Shown: piece after piece, positions 51,223 to 60,450 of the stretch
Layout of the letters: every line of letters begins with the position of its first letter
Position numbering within the stretch: position 1 is the stretch's first letter
NCBI GenBank assembly: GCA_963707465.1
Contig: CAVPQK010000015.1
Span: forward strand, 2,046,001 to 2,110,000
DNA from: Bog-159 sp963707465
GTDB lineage: Bacteria > Acidobacteriota > Terriglobia > Bryobacterales > Bryobacteraceae
DNA length: 64,000 bases
Direction: 5' to 3'
The notes under the pieces: generated by a model
Databases searched by the model: none
The model's input: only the letters and a program-made list of their open reading frames with translations
What the model was told of the DNA's origin: nothing
Translations under genes and position numbers: made by a program

Positions 51223-53658
51223 TCACTCCTGCCGGAGCGCGGTGACCGGATTGATCCGTATCGCCCGCCGCGCGGGAATCCAGCAGGCCAGCGCGGCGAT
51301 GGACAGCAGCAGCACCAGCACGATCGCCAGGGTCAGCGGATCGGTCGGCTCGACGCCGTAGAGTATCTTTTCGAGAAGCCGGCCGGCCGCCAACGCCACG
51401 GCGAGTCCGGCTATGGTCCCCGAACCAATCAGCCACAGTGCGCGGCGCCCGACAATGGCCAGCACTTGGCCCCGGCTGGCGCCGATCGCCATACGGATGC
51501 CGATCTCGCGCGTGCGGCGAGATATGGCGTAAGCCATCACGCCGTAGATGCCGGTGCCCGCCAGGATCAGCGCCAGCACGCCGAACGCGCCCAGCGCCGA
51601 TGCGGCCATGCGCGCCGGAAACAACGGCAGATCCAGACGCTGGACCAACGTTCCGGCGGAGTATAGCGGCAGTGACGGATCCAGGTCTTTCGCGGCGTCC
51701 TGGATCAGGCGAAGTGCCTGTGGGGCGTTCAATTTCGTGCGAGCCACCAGCGCTGCGTTGGAAGTGTACCAGATCTCCGCCGGGCCCCACCAGGCGGCCT
51801 TCCGCGATTCCGACAACGAGAAATACTTACCGTCTTCCGCCACCCCGACGATCTGAATCGGCTTGCCGTCCGGGCTGGTGCGGAACCGTTTGCCTAGGGG
51901 GTCTCGACCGTGCATCAACCGATCGGCAAACGCTTTGTTGACCACTGCCACGCGCGTCCCGTCCGGCTTGTCCCGGGCATCGAATTCGCGTCCCCTGAGA
52001 AGTTTGGTCTGCATGGTCCGGAAGTAATCAGTACTGACCGAGAAGCTATAGGCGACGGGCGCGTCGGCGGCTTTCGGGATGGGATCGCCTTCGATGTACA
52101 CCGCGTCGGAGGAACTATTCAAGGTCAGAGGCAGCCAGTCGATGGTCGCCGCCGACTCGATACCGGGAATGGCGCGGGTTTTTTCCAGCAGCCGCCGTTG
52201 GAACTCCCGGCCGCGTGCCTCGCTGTATCCCTGGATGTTGAGGTCGAAAGAAGCCGTCACCGCGCCCTTCGGGTTGTAGCCGATGGGCGCTTCCAGTGCG
52301 CGTTGCAGGCTGCGCACCACCAGCACGGAGCACACCAGCAGCAAAGCGGATAGCCCCACTTGCGCCGCCACCATATAGTCGCGAAGCTGCCAGTGGCGCA
52401 GTCTGTCGGAGATGGCTTCGTTCTTCAGCGCGCTCACCAGATTCGTGCGCGTGGCCTGGAGAGCGGGCAGGAGTCCAAACAGCAGTGTGGTCAGCACGGA
52501 AATCAGCAGCGCGAAAAGAAATACGCGCCCATCCGGCGACGCGCTAATTACCAGGGGAATGTCGGTGGGCGGCCGCCATCCGGCCAGCGCATCGGTGATC
52601 CAGAGCGCCAGCAGCGCGCCGCCGGCTCCGCCAAGCAGGGCGATGACCAGGTTCTCGGTCAATAGCTGCCGCACCAGCGAACCGCGCGCGGCGCCTACGG
52701 CCAGGCGCAGTGCAATCTCCTTGCGGCGGTCGGCCGCGCGCGCCATCAGCATGCTCGCCAGGTTGGTGCAGGCCACCAGCAGCACCAGGCAGGAGACGCC
52801 GAACAGCGCCGCCGCGAATCCGATCACGGCGCCGCGAATGTAGTTTCCAGCCAGGCCGGGCGGTGTCAGCACGATCTTCATGCCGTCGTCTTGTTTGGGA
52901 TACTGCTGCGCGAGGCCCCGTGCGATGCTGTTCAGGCCGGCTTCGGCGCGCGCCATGCTCACTCCCGGTTTCAGGCGGCCCGCGACGAAGGTATTGCCGG
53001 CGTCGCGGTTGTCCAGATATCCGCTGCCACCTTCGAGCTGTTTCTGCATTATCATGGGAAAGAAAACATCGGGTGCGAAGTAAAGCTCGGTGCCGAAGAA
53101 ACCTGGCGGCGTCACGCCCAGGATGGTGAAATCCATACCGTTGAATTTCACGGTGCGGCCTACCACGGCAGGGTCGCCGCCGAAGCGTTTCTGCCAGCAA
53201 GGCCAGGTAAGCACGGCCACCGGATGACCACCCGGCCGCAGATCGTCATCCTGCCGGAGGACCCGCCCGCGCGCCGCGTTCACACCCAGCACGTCGAAGT
53301 AGTTACCCGTGACCAGATAACCCCATACCCGCTGATTGTTGCCGGGCAGGCCCAGGCTCGCGGGCAGGAAACGGTAGGCCATCAATCCCGACAACACGGT
53401 GTTCCGGTCACGCAGGTCCCGGTAGTTGGGAAACGAGAGCGTGGGGACTGTTTCGCCGCCCAGCGTCTCGTTGAGAGAAACGATTTCCGAGGCGCGCGCG
53501 ACTGGGAGGGGACGCAGCAGCACCGCGTTAATAATGCTGAAAATGGCGGTGTTAGCGCCAATGCCAAGTGCCAGGGTCAAGATGGCGACAGCCGAGAAAG
53601 TCGGATTCTGCCGGAGCCGTCGGACGGCGAGGCGAAGGTCCAGTATCAGACGGTCCAT
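51223..53658 (-). CDS. ADOP-family MacB/FtsX-like permease
   Basis: An 811-residue permease. It begins MDRLILDLRLAVRRLRQNPT, with the first helix FSAVAILTLALGIGANTAIF. Two FtsX units are visible (VSCLVLLVACTNLASMLMAR and LALILAGTGIYGVMAYAISR), separated by periplasmic domains. It ends PARRAIRINPVTALRQE. No prefix domain is present. It is the fourth member of this family in the window and, like the others, has no ATPase partner beside it. Confidence 0.9.
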   Translation of the reverse strand: MDRLILDLRLAVRRLRQNPTFSAVAILTLALGIGANTAIFSIINAVLLRPLPVARASEIVSLNETLGGETVPTLSFPNYRDLRDRNTVLSGLMAYRFLPASLGLPGNNQRVWGYLVTGNYFDVLGVNAARGRVLRQDDDLRPGGHPVAVLTWPCWQKRFGGDPAVVGRTVKFNGMDFTILGVTPPGFFGTELYFAPDVFFPMIMQKQLEGGSGYLDNRDAGNTFVAGRLKPGVSMARAEAGLNSIARGLAQQYPKQDDGMKIVLTPPGLAGNYIRGAVIGFAAALFGVSCLVLLVACTNLASMLMARAADRRKEIALRLAVGAARGSLVRQLLTENLVIALLGGAGGALLALWITDALAGWRPPTDIPLVISASPDGRVFLFALLISVLTTLLFGLLPALQATRTNLVSALKNEAISDRLRHWQLRDYMVAAQVGLSALLLVCSVLVVRSLQRALEAPIGYNPKGAVTASFDLNIQGYSEARGREFQRRLLEKTRAIPGIESAATIDWLPLTLNSSSDAVYIEGDPIPKAADAPVAYSFSVSTDYFRTMQTKLLRGREFDARDKPDGTRVAVVNKAFADRLMHGRDPLGKRFRTSPDGKPIQIVGVAEDGKYFSLSESRKAAWWGPAEIWYTSNAALVARTKLNAPQALRLIQDAAKDLDPSLPLYSAGTLVQRLDLPLFPARMAASALGAFGVLALILAGTGIYGVMAYAISRRTREIGIRMAIGASRGQVLAIVGRRALWLIGSGTIAGLAVALAAGRLLEKILYGVEPTDPLTLAIVLVLLLSIAALACWIPARRAIRINPVTALRQE

Positions 53659-53786
53659 GGGTTCGCTTGAGCATGTGAAGCGCCATGGCTAAGCAGAGCT
53701 CAAGTATAGGCAAAGAAGCGCACGTGGCGGCGTGGTGTGTCCACTTCCGGAACCGGGCGTCCCGCAGGCGGACGGGCGGCGCTGGC

Positions 53787-54032
53787 CTGAACGTCTCGCT
53801 CACCCCGGAGTTGGAACAGTTTGTCCAGTCCCGCGTGGCCTCCGGCCGATATCAGACTGCCAGCGAGGTGGTCCGCGAAGGACTGCGCTTGCTTGAGGAG
53901 CGCGAGTTGGCGCGCGCGACCGCCCTGAAGGATCTCCGCGCTAAGATCCGGCGAGGTGTGGAGCAGGCAGACCGCGGCGAATTGCTGGATGGAGAAACGG
54001 TGTTCGAGGAGATCCGGCAATTAGGGGCCCGG
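53787..54032 (+). pseudogene. ParD-like antitoxin remnant
   Basis: The frame from a CTG codon at 53787 encodes LNVSLTPELEQFVQSRVASG, RYQTASEVVREGLRLLEERE and GELLDGETVFEEIRQL, the full ParD ribbon-helix-helix antitoxin. Normal ParD starts with ATG at this point; the codon here is CTG and no ATG in frame fits. No stop codon follows: the frame runs through a palindromic repeat (54033-54060) into the ABC ATPase gene. The partner ParE gene is missing. I infer a decayed antitoxin, its 3' end truncated by the repeat. Confidence 0.7.
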
Positions 54033-54060
54033 CGCAGGCGGCCTGAGAGCCTGCCCCAAA
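54033..54060. repeat. palindromic repeat, GGCAGGCTCTCAGGCC type
   Basis: CAGGCGGCCTGAGAGCCTGCCCCA forms a hairpin related to those at 34511-34551, 37944-37983 and 63077-63102 (shared GAGAGCCTGCCCCA/GAGCCTGCCCCAC). It marks the end of the ParD similarity. Confidence 0.65.
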
Positions 54061-54101
54061 AAGGCGCTGCCCCACCACGGACCTGCGATAATCGGCAGAA
54101 T

Positions 54102-54842
54102 ATGCTTCATTGCCGCGATGTCAGCAAGCGATTTGGGGAATTCGTCGCTCTCGATAACATCTCCTTCGACTTGCCCGGCGGCATCTGCGCGCTGCTGGGG
54201 CCGAATGGCGCGGGCAAATCCACGCTGCTCAAGATCCTGACCGGCCTGCTGGCGCCCGATCGCGGCGAGGTGCTGATCGCCGGCTGCGACGTCGCCAAAG
54301 AGCCGCTGCGCGTGAAGCGCATGATCGGCGTGCTGCCGGAAGACCTGGGCGTATTCGACGCCCTCACCATCGAAGAGCACCTGGAACTGTGCGGTCCGGT
54401 GTATGGGCTCAGCCGCCAGGAAACGAAGGAAAGGGCCGGCGCGCTGCTGCGAATTCTGGGCCTGGAACAAGGGCGCTACACCTATCTCGACCAATGTTCG
54501 CAGGGGATGCGCAAGAAGACCGCGCTGGCCATGGCGCTGCTGCACAATCCGCGCGTGCTGTTGCTCGACGAACCTTTTGAGAGCATCGATCCGTCGTCAT
54601 CCGTTACGATTCGGGATCTGCTGATTTCCGTCTCCGGGCGCGGCATCGCCGTGTTCCTGACGTCGCATGCCCTGGCGATGATCCCGCAGTTGGCCACCAA
54701 CGTCATGATGATTCGCGACGGCCGCATCGTGCTGCATTGCGCGGCAGCGGAGCTGGAGCGGCCGCTCGAAGAGTTGTACTTCGACCTGGTCGAGACGCCG
54801 CTACAGGAGGACCTGCCGTGGCTGCGCTCCGCGCAATCCTGA
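54102..54842 (+). CDS. ABC transporter ATP-binding protein
   Basis: A 246-residue ABC ATPase. It has Walker A GPNGAGKST (about residues 33-41), Q-loop region VLPEDLGVFD, signature-like CSQGMRKKTALAMALLHNP, Walker B VLLLDEPFESIDP and the H-loop FLTSHALAM. The start ATG at 54102 follows the ParD remnant and repeat; the same frame is open upstream, giving a false ParD-ABC fusion. It overlaps the permease gene by 25 bp, and with the two following permeases forms an ABC-2-like exporter of unknown substrate. Confidence 0.92.
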   Translation: MLHCRDVSKRFGEFVALDNISFDLPGGICALLGPNGAGKSTLLKILTGLLAPDRGEVLIAGCDVAKEPLRVKRMIGVLPEDLGVFDALTIEEHLELCGPVYGLSRQETKERAGALLRILGLEQGRYTYLDQCSQGMRKKTALAMALLHNPRVLLLDEPFESIDPSSSVTIRDLLISVSGRGIAVFLTSHALAMIPQLATNVMMIRDGRIVLHCAAAELERPLEELYFDLVETPLQEDLPWLRSAQS

Positions 54843-55810
54843 CAGCGCTGCGGCGCGCCGTGGGGCGCGACCTGGCGAGTTCGTTCAGGGCCAATAACCT
54901 GCTGTTTCTGGTGTTACTGGGTCCGAGTGCGATGGCGCTCTTCGTGCTGTTTGGCCTCCTGTTGCTGTTTCCCCTTTCGTCCGATCCGCTGGGAAAGATT
55001 CCCGCCACGCGGCTGGCGCTTTGGCCTCTCTCCAGGTGGCAGCGATTCGGTCTGCGGCTCGCCAGCCTGGCGCTCAGCCCGATCGCCTGGATCGCCGCCG
55101 TGATTCTGTTGAAGACCAGACGCTTCGGAACGGCGCTCGCTTTTTGCGGGCTGGCGGTGGGCATGCAGTGCGCGCTGGCTCTGGCACGGCGCATGGCGAA
55201 ACGCGATCGCCATTGGGATCTGTTGCGCGACCTGCCTCAGTTTCCCGGACGGCTGGGCGGGCTGGTGCGGAAGAACGCGCGCGAGTACCTCAGCCTGCTG
55301 GACCCCTATGCTGCCGCGCTGTTGAGCATCGGCGGCGCCGCGTACCGGATTTTTGCCGCGCACCCTGATCCGGCGGCCTCCACGATCATCGGCCTGTTGG
55401 TGGCATTGGCCATGAGCACTTGCGCGCAGTCTCTGTTCGGCCTGGATCTCGATTCCGGGCTCACGCGCTACCACCTGCTGCCGGTAAGCGGTTGGGAGAT
55501 TCTGTTGGCGAAGGATATGGCGTTCCTGGCGATTCTCTTCGTGCTGCTGTTGCCGCTCGATCCCTGGCCCGGCCTGACATTCGGACTCGTGGCGCTGGCC
55601 TTCGGCCATCATTCCTCCGTGCTGCTGGGGCTGCCGCAGCAGCGATGGCGTTTCGCGGGCGGTCAATTGCCGTTCGGCGCGCTGCAGACCGCGATTGGGA
55701 TGGCGACCGGATTCTTAGAGCACCAGCGCGGATTTCCCGTGCTGGTCTTGGCCGCGATGGTCTATCTGGCGTCGGTGTATTATTACGGGCGGAGCTGGGA
55801 GAGAGGTTGA
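54818..55810 (+). CDS. ABC exporter membrane subunit, first paralogue
   Basis: A 330-residue membrane protein with about 8 hydrophobic segments (LVLLGPSAMALFVLFGLLLL, FLAILFVLLLPLDPWPG and others). Start GTG 54818 has AGGAGG 7 bases upstream, inside the ATPase gene. It shares over half of its residues with the next protein: SSDPLGKIPATRLALWPLS, RLGGLVRKNAREYLSLLDPY and GHHSSVLLGLPQQRWRF. It contains a segment, about 60 residues long, similar to a permease-type ABC-2 membrane protein, but no standard family name was recognised. Confidence 0.85.
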   Translation: MAALRAILTALRRAVGRDLASSFRANNLLFLVLLGPSAMALFVLFGLLLLFPLSSDPLGKIPATRLALWPLSRWQRFGLRLASLALSPIAWIAAVILLKTRRFGTALAFCGLAVGMQCALALARRMAKRDRHWDLLRDLPQFPGRLGGLVRKNAREYLSLLDPYAAALLSIGGAAYRIFAAHPDPAASTIIGLLVALAMSTCAQSLFGLDLDSGLTRYHLLPVSGWEILLAKDMAFLAILFVLLLPLDPWPGLTFGLVALAFGHHSSVLLGLPQQRWRFAGGQLPFGALQTAIGMATGFLEHQRGFPVLVLAAMVYLASVYYYGRSWERG

Positions 55811-56829
55811 TGCAGGCGCTCCTCGCCATCCTCAAAGCGCTGCGGCGCGCGCTGGGGCGCGACCTGGGCACGCTCGCGTCGATCAAGGTCAACAACCTCT
55901 TCCTGTTTGTCGCGTTGCTGATATACGGTGCGCTGAACTCCGGGCAGCCGCCCAAAAGCGCATATCCATTCCTTATCATGCTGGGCTTTCTGTTGCTGTT
56001 TCCGCTTTCCTCCGATCCGCTGGGCAAGATCCCTCCGGCGCGGCTGGCGTTATGGCCGCTCAGCGCAGGCCAGCGATTGGGACTGCGGCTCGCCAGCCTG
56101 GCGCTCAGTCCGGTGGCATGGATCGGTATCCTGATTCTGGTGAAGACCGCGCGGCCGCTGATGGCGCTCGCGTTCTGCGCGCTGGCCGTCGGCATGCAGG
56201 CCGTGGCGCCGCACTGGAGCCCGTTGCGTTCCATGCCGCAATTCCCCGGACGGCTGGGTGGGCTGGTGCGCAAGAATATGCGCGAGATGCTCAGCCTGTT
56301 GGACCCGTATGCCGCGCTGCTATTTAGCGTTGGTGGAGGCCTGTATCGCCTCTTCGGCGACCATCCCGATCCGGGCGCGTTTGCCATGCTCGGCCTCGTG
56401 GTGGCGTTGACCATGAGCACCTACGCGCAATCCCTGTTCGGCCTGGAGCTTGCTTCCGGCTCCGGCATGACGCGCTATCGCCTGCTCCCGCTGGGCGGTT
56501 GGGAGATTCTGCTGGCCAAAGACATCGCCTTTCTGGCCATCCTTTTCGTGCTGTTGCTGCCGCTCGACCCCGGCCCGGGAATGACTTTCGGATTGGCGGC
56601 ACTGGCCCTCGGCCATCATTCTTCGGTGCTCTTGCATTTGCCGCAACAGCGCTGGCGATTCACTGGCGGCCGCCTCTTGCCGGTGGGCGCGCTGCAGGCG
56701 GTAGGCGGAATGGCGCTGGGGTTTCTGGAACACCAGCGGGGATTGATTGTGTTGGTGATCGCCGGGCTTGCCTATCTCGTGTCGCTTCACTATTACGGCC
56801 GGCGTTGGGAGCGCTTGGCGGCGTGCTAG
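55810..56829 (+). CDS. ABC exporter membrane subunit, second paralogue
   Basis: A 339-residue paralogue of the gene just upstream, starting at ATG 55810 with one base overlap. It shows the same pattern: FPLSSDPLGKIPPARLALWP, RLGGLVRKNMREMLSLLDPY, RYRLLPLGGWEILLAKDIAF and GHHSSVLLHLPQQRWRF. The pair arose by tandem duplication and likely forms a heterodimeric membrane part for the ATPase. Its open frame reaches back to 55420, but that part is the shadow of the first paralogue. Confidence 0.85.
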   Translation: MQALLAILKALRRALGRDLGTLASIKVNNLFLFVALLIYGALNSGQPPKSAYPFLIMLGFLLLFPLSSDPLGKIPPARLALWPLSAGQRLGLRLASLALSPVAWIGILILVKTARPLMALAFCALAVGMQAVAPHWSPLRSMPQFPGRLGGLVRKNMREMLSLLDPYAALLFSVGGGLYRLFGDHPDPGAFAMLGLVVALTMSTYAQSLFGLELASGSGMTRYRLLPLGGWEILLAKDIAFLAILFVLLLPLDPGPGMTFGLAALALGHHSSVLLHLPQQRWRFTGGRLLPVGALQAVGGMALGFLEHQRGLIVLVIAGLAYLVSLHYYGRRWERLAAC

Positions 56830-56838
56830 ATTATTCTC

Positions 56839-58251
<1,413 letters not shown>

Positions 58252-58339
58252 GGTCTATGGCTCGGCTGGGGCCAGGCTTTCGTCCTTTCTTCGCCTCGGT
58301 ATGGGCTCGGTCGTGATGCCTTTCACCATATCAAGCAAA

Positions 58340-59008
58340 TCAAGGTAAGTCTGATGCTCGTTGCGGGCCTTGATTGAGGACGTCTGCGGGCACGGGGCAG
58401 GAGTGCAGACCCGGCGGGCGGGCGGGAGCGGGTGCAACGTCGTCGGAATTCCCGGAATCGTGTTGCATCGTGTTGCATTCGGTTGCGGCGGGGCTGGGCG
58501 GAGGTTCAGAAGTGGCTGAGTCGGCGGGAGTTGGGGCGGACTCGTCGGGATAGGGGTCGGGATACCTATGGATGCCGTGGAGGCCGGGCAGGCTGTCGTA
58601 GTCCTTTTCGATGATGGCCGAATCGAGCAGCTTTTCGCCATCGGGATCGGGGGCCGGCTCGGGCATCGACCAGCCGGTCTTGGGCAGTTGCGGACGTTGC
58701 AAAATGAACATGGCCGCGCGCAGCAGGACCGCAGGGGACGACTCGGGATTGTCGAGGATGGCGAGGAGGGTTTCCAGAGCGCGGTTGCTGAGGTGGTGGA
58801 GATCGTCACGGCGGGCGAGGACGAATTCGGCGCGGGCGCGGTGAAGGGCCTCGGCGAAGGGCTTGGATGACTTCATCCAGCGGTAGACGGTGACGCGGTG
58901 GACGCCGTAGGTCTCGGCGGCGTTGGTTAGGGTGGAACCGGCGGCCAGGGCGTCGACGACGCATTGCTGGATGCTGGTGAGGGGAGGTGTATCGGTCGAG
59001 TGTTCCAT
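58340..59008 (-). CDS. helix-turn-helix DNA-binding protein with Pro/Ser-rich tail
   Basis: A 222-residue protein. Residues 10-60 contain a resolvase-like HTH (SIQQCVVDALAAGSTLTNAA, YGVHRVTVYRWMKSS), followed by a helical region (AEFVLARRDDLHHLSNRALE, LLAILDNPESSPAVLLRAAM) and a Pro/Ser/Asp-rich tail. The frame stops at 58340, but a second frame down to 58255 carries KARNEHQTYLDLLDMVKGIT and a charged ending, which looks more natural as a C-terminus, so a frameshift near 58385 is likely. The role is unknown; similar proteins are frequent in acidobacteria. Confidence 0.6.
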   Translation of the reverse strand: MEHSTDTPPLTSIQQCVVDALAAGSTLTNAAETYGVHRVTVYRWMKSSKPFAEALHRARAEFVLARRDDLHHLSNRALETLLAILDNPESSPAVLLRAAMFILQRPQLPKTGWSMPEPAPDPDGEKLLDSAIIEKDYDSLPGLHGIHRYPDPYPDESAPTPADSATSEPPPSPAATECNTMQHDSGNSDDVAPAPARPPGLHSCPVPADVLNQGPQRASDLP

Positions 59009-59132
59009 ATTCGACGATGAGCGTAGCATGGGCGGATGCGGGGGAACGGGGATATGGGAGGCAGTTTTGTTTGTTTTCAGGGAGATGTGGGGGATCGCCG
59101 GGCTGTGACTCACGGATTTCGGAATCGCGCGA

Positions 59133-59666
59133 TCAAGCAGGGACGTACGTCAACCGAATCAAGTCATCGGCGATTAAATCGCTGGCTACCAGGTGGAGCG
59201 GCGGCCGGGGGCCGGCGAAGAATGGCTGGCCGCCACCAAGCACGACGGGGCGGAGGTAGAGTTGATACTCATCGATAAGACCGGCCTCGGTCAGGCTTTG
59301 CGCCAGGACTGGTCCGCCAACGTGAATCTCGCCAGCCAGCTCAGCCTTCAGCCCGAGTATCACCTTCTCGAAGCCATCCGCGACAAGCGTCGAGTTGGGG
59401 CCAACTGACTTGAGGGAACGCGACACGACCCATTTCGGCTGGCTCCGCCACGCTACCGCGAACTCGCGATCCTCCGCGTCCCAATCAGGAAGATCTTCGT
59501 CCCAATAACGCATGATCTCGTACATGCGGCGACCGTAAATGAGGCCCGTCGCGCCGCGCATCAGTCCGATGAAGTGACGGAAGGCCGCGGGTGCAGGCGG
59601 CCCAAGCTGCATGTGGTCGACGTAGCCATCCAGGGACTGGCTCAATCCGTAGACAAGTTTTGCCAC
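59133..59666 (-). CDS. dihydrofolate-reductase-family (RibD C-terminal-like) protein
   Basis: A 177-residue reductase of the DHFR/RibD fold. It has VAKLVYGLSQSLDGYVDH, GLIYGRRMYEIMRYWD and the FAD/NADPH-contacting EIHVGGPVLAQSLTEAGLID. The start GTG 59666 follows GGGAGGGAG 9 bases upstream. Family members are common, and their substrates are mostly unknown. The gene stands alone between the HTH gene and the dispersed repeat. Confidence 0.88.
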   Translation of the reverse strand: MAKLVYGLSQSLDGYVDHMQLGPPAPAAFRHFIGLMRGATGLIYGRRMYEIMRYWDEDLPDWDAEDREFAVAWRSQPKWVVSRSLKSVGPNSTLVADGFEKVILGLKAELAGEIHVGGPVLAQSLTEAGLIDEYQLYLRPVVLGGGQPFFAGPRPPLHLVASDLIADDLIRLTYVPA

Positions 59667-59697
59667 GCTCGAAATCTCCCTCCCACGTTCTTCAGAT

Positions 59698-59741
59698 TTC
59701 ACGCAAAGGCGCAAAGGGGTACAGCCAAGTGCGCCAAGATG
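59698..59741. repeat. CGCAAAGG-type dispersed repeat
   Basis: TTCACGCAAAGGCGCAAAGG begins a short tract continued by GTGCGCCAAGATGA. The first 20 bases match 24348-24367 almost exactly. It lies just upstream of the DHFR-family gene and downstream of pxpA. Confidence 0.65.
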
Positions 59742-59754
59742 AACGATCCCTTTT

Positions 59755-60450
59755 TCAGCAGGCTCGCGCCGCCTGGACCGCCTCCTGCACCGCCGCTAAA
59801 ATGCCCACAGCCCCGGGCGTGTCGCTGTGGACGCAAATTGTCTGCACACGCCCTTCGCTCACTAGCCGCAACGCCTGCGCGGCGGCGGCGGCAGGTTCGG
59901 TAATTAGCGCATCGGCGAATTTGCGAGATCGCAGGCTGCCATCCAGTTCGTAGCGGCGATCGGCGAATCCTTCGGCCGCGGTGCGGAAACCCATTGCGCG
60001 CCAGACGTCAAGCATCGCGGAGCCGGCCAGCCCTACCAGCACCAGTTCCTGCCCGAATCGGGCGACTCCCTCGCCGATGGCGCGCGCCACTTCCGGATTC
60101 TTCGCCGCGACGTTGTATAGCGCGCCGTGCGGCTTCACATGCGCCAACTCGCCCGCGATGGCGGCCAGCGCGCCGATCTGCTCGCACACCGTTTGCGCGA
60201 TCTGTTCCGCGGAAAGCGCCATTTCCACGCGTCCGAAGTTGGCGCGATCCGGATAGCCGGGGTGCGCGCCCACCGCCACGCCATGCCGCCGCGCCATTTC
60301 CACGGTGCACCGCATGCTGGCCGCATCGCCCGCGTGGCCGCCGCAAGCCACGTTGGCCGAGGTGATGTGGGCCATCAACGCCTCTTCCAGCGCGGCATCC
60401 GGCAGTTCGCCCATGTCGCAATTCAAATCGACCGTCAAAGCGATGGTCAA
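59755..60450 (-). CDS. pxpA: 5-oxoprolinase subunit A (LamB/YcsF family)
   Basis: A 231-residue protein of the YcsF/LamB family. It carries VDLNCDMGELPDAALEEALM, the catalytic-region ANVACGGHAGDAASM, VGAHPGYPDRANFGRVEM and VKPHGALYN. PxpA opens the ring of 5-oxoproline together with PxpBC; no pxpB or pxpC is adjacent. The start is a TTG at 60450 overlapping the stop of the SEC-C gene by four bases (TTGA); a TTG at 60438 is another option. Confidence 0.88.
   Translation of the reverse strand: MTIALTVDLNCDMGELPDAALEEALMAHITSANVACGGHAGDAASMRCTVEMARRHGVAVGAHPGYPDRANFGRVEMALSAEQIAQTVCEQIGALAAIAGELAHVKPHGALYNVAAKNPEVARAIGEGVARFGQELVLVGLAGSAMLDVWRAMGFRTAAEGFADRRYELDGSLRSRKFADALITEPAAAAAQALRLVSEGRVQTICVHSDTPGAVGILAAVQEAVQAARAC

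Noticed and set aside
53685..54842. A genuine ParD-ABC ATPase fusion protein of 385 residues
   Set aside because: The upstream frame passes through a repeat, the ParD part has no proper start codon, and the ATPase has a normal ATG with a family-typical N-terminus at 54102. Kept as a finding to test.
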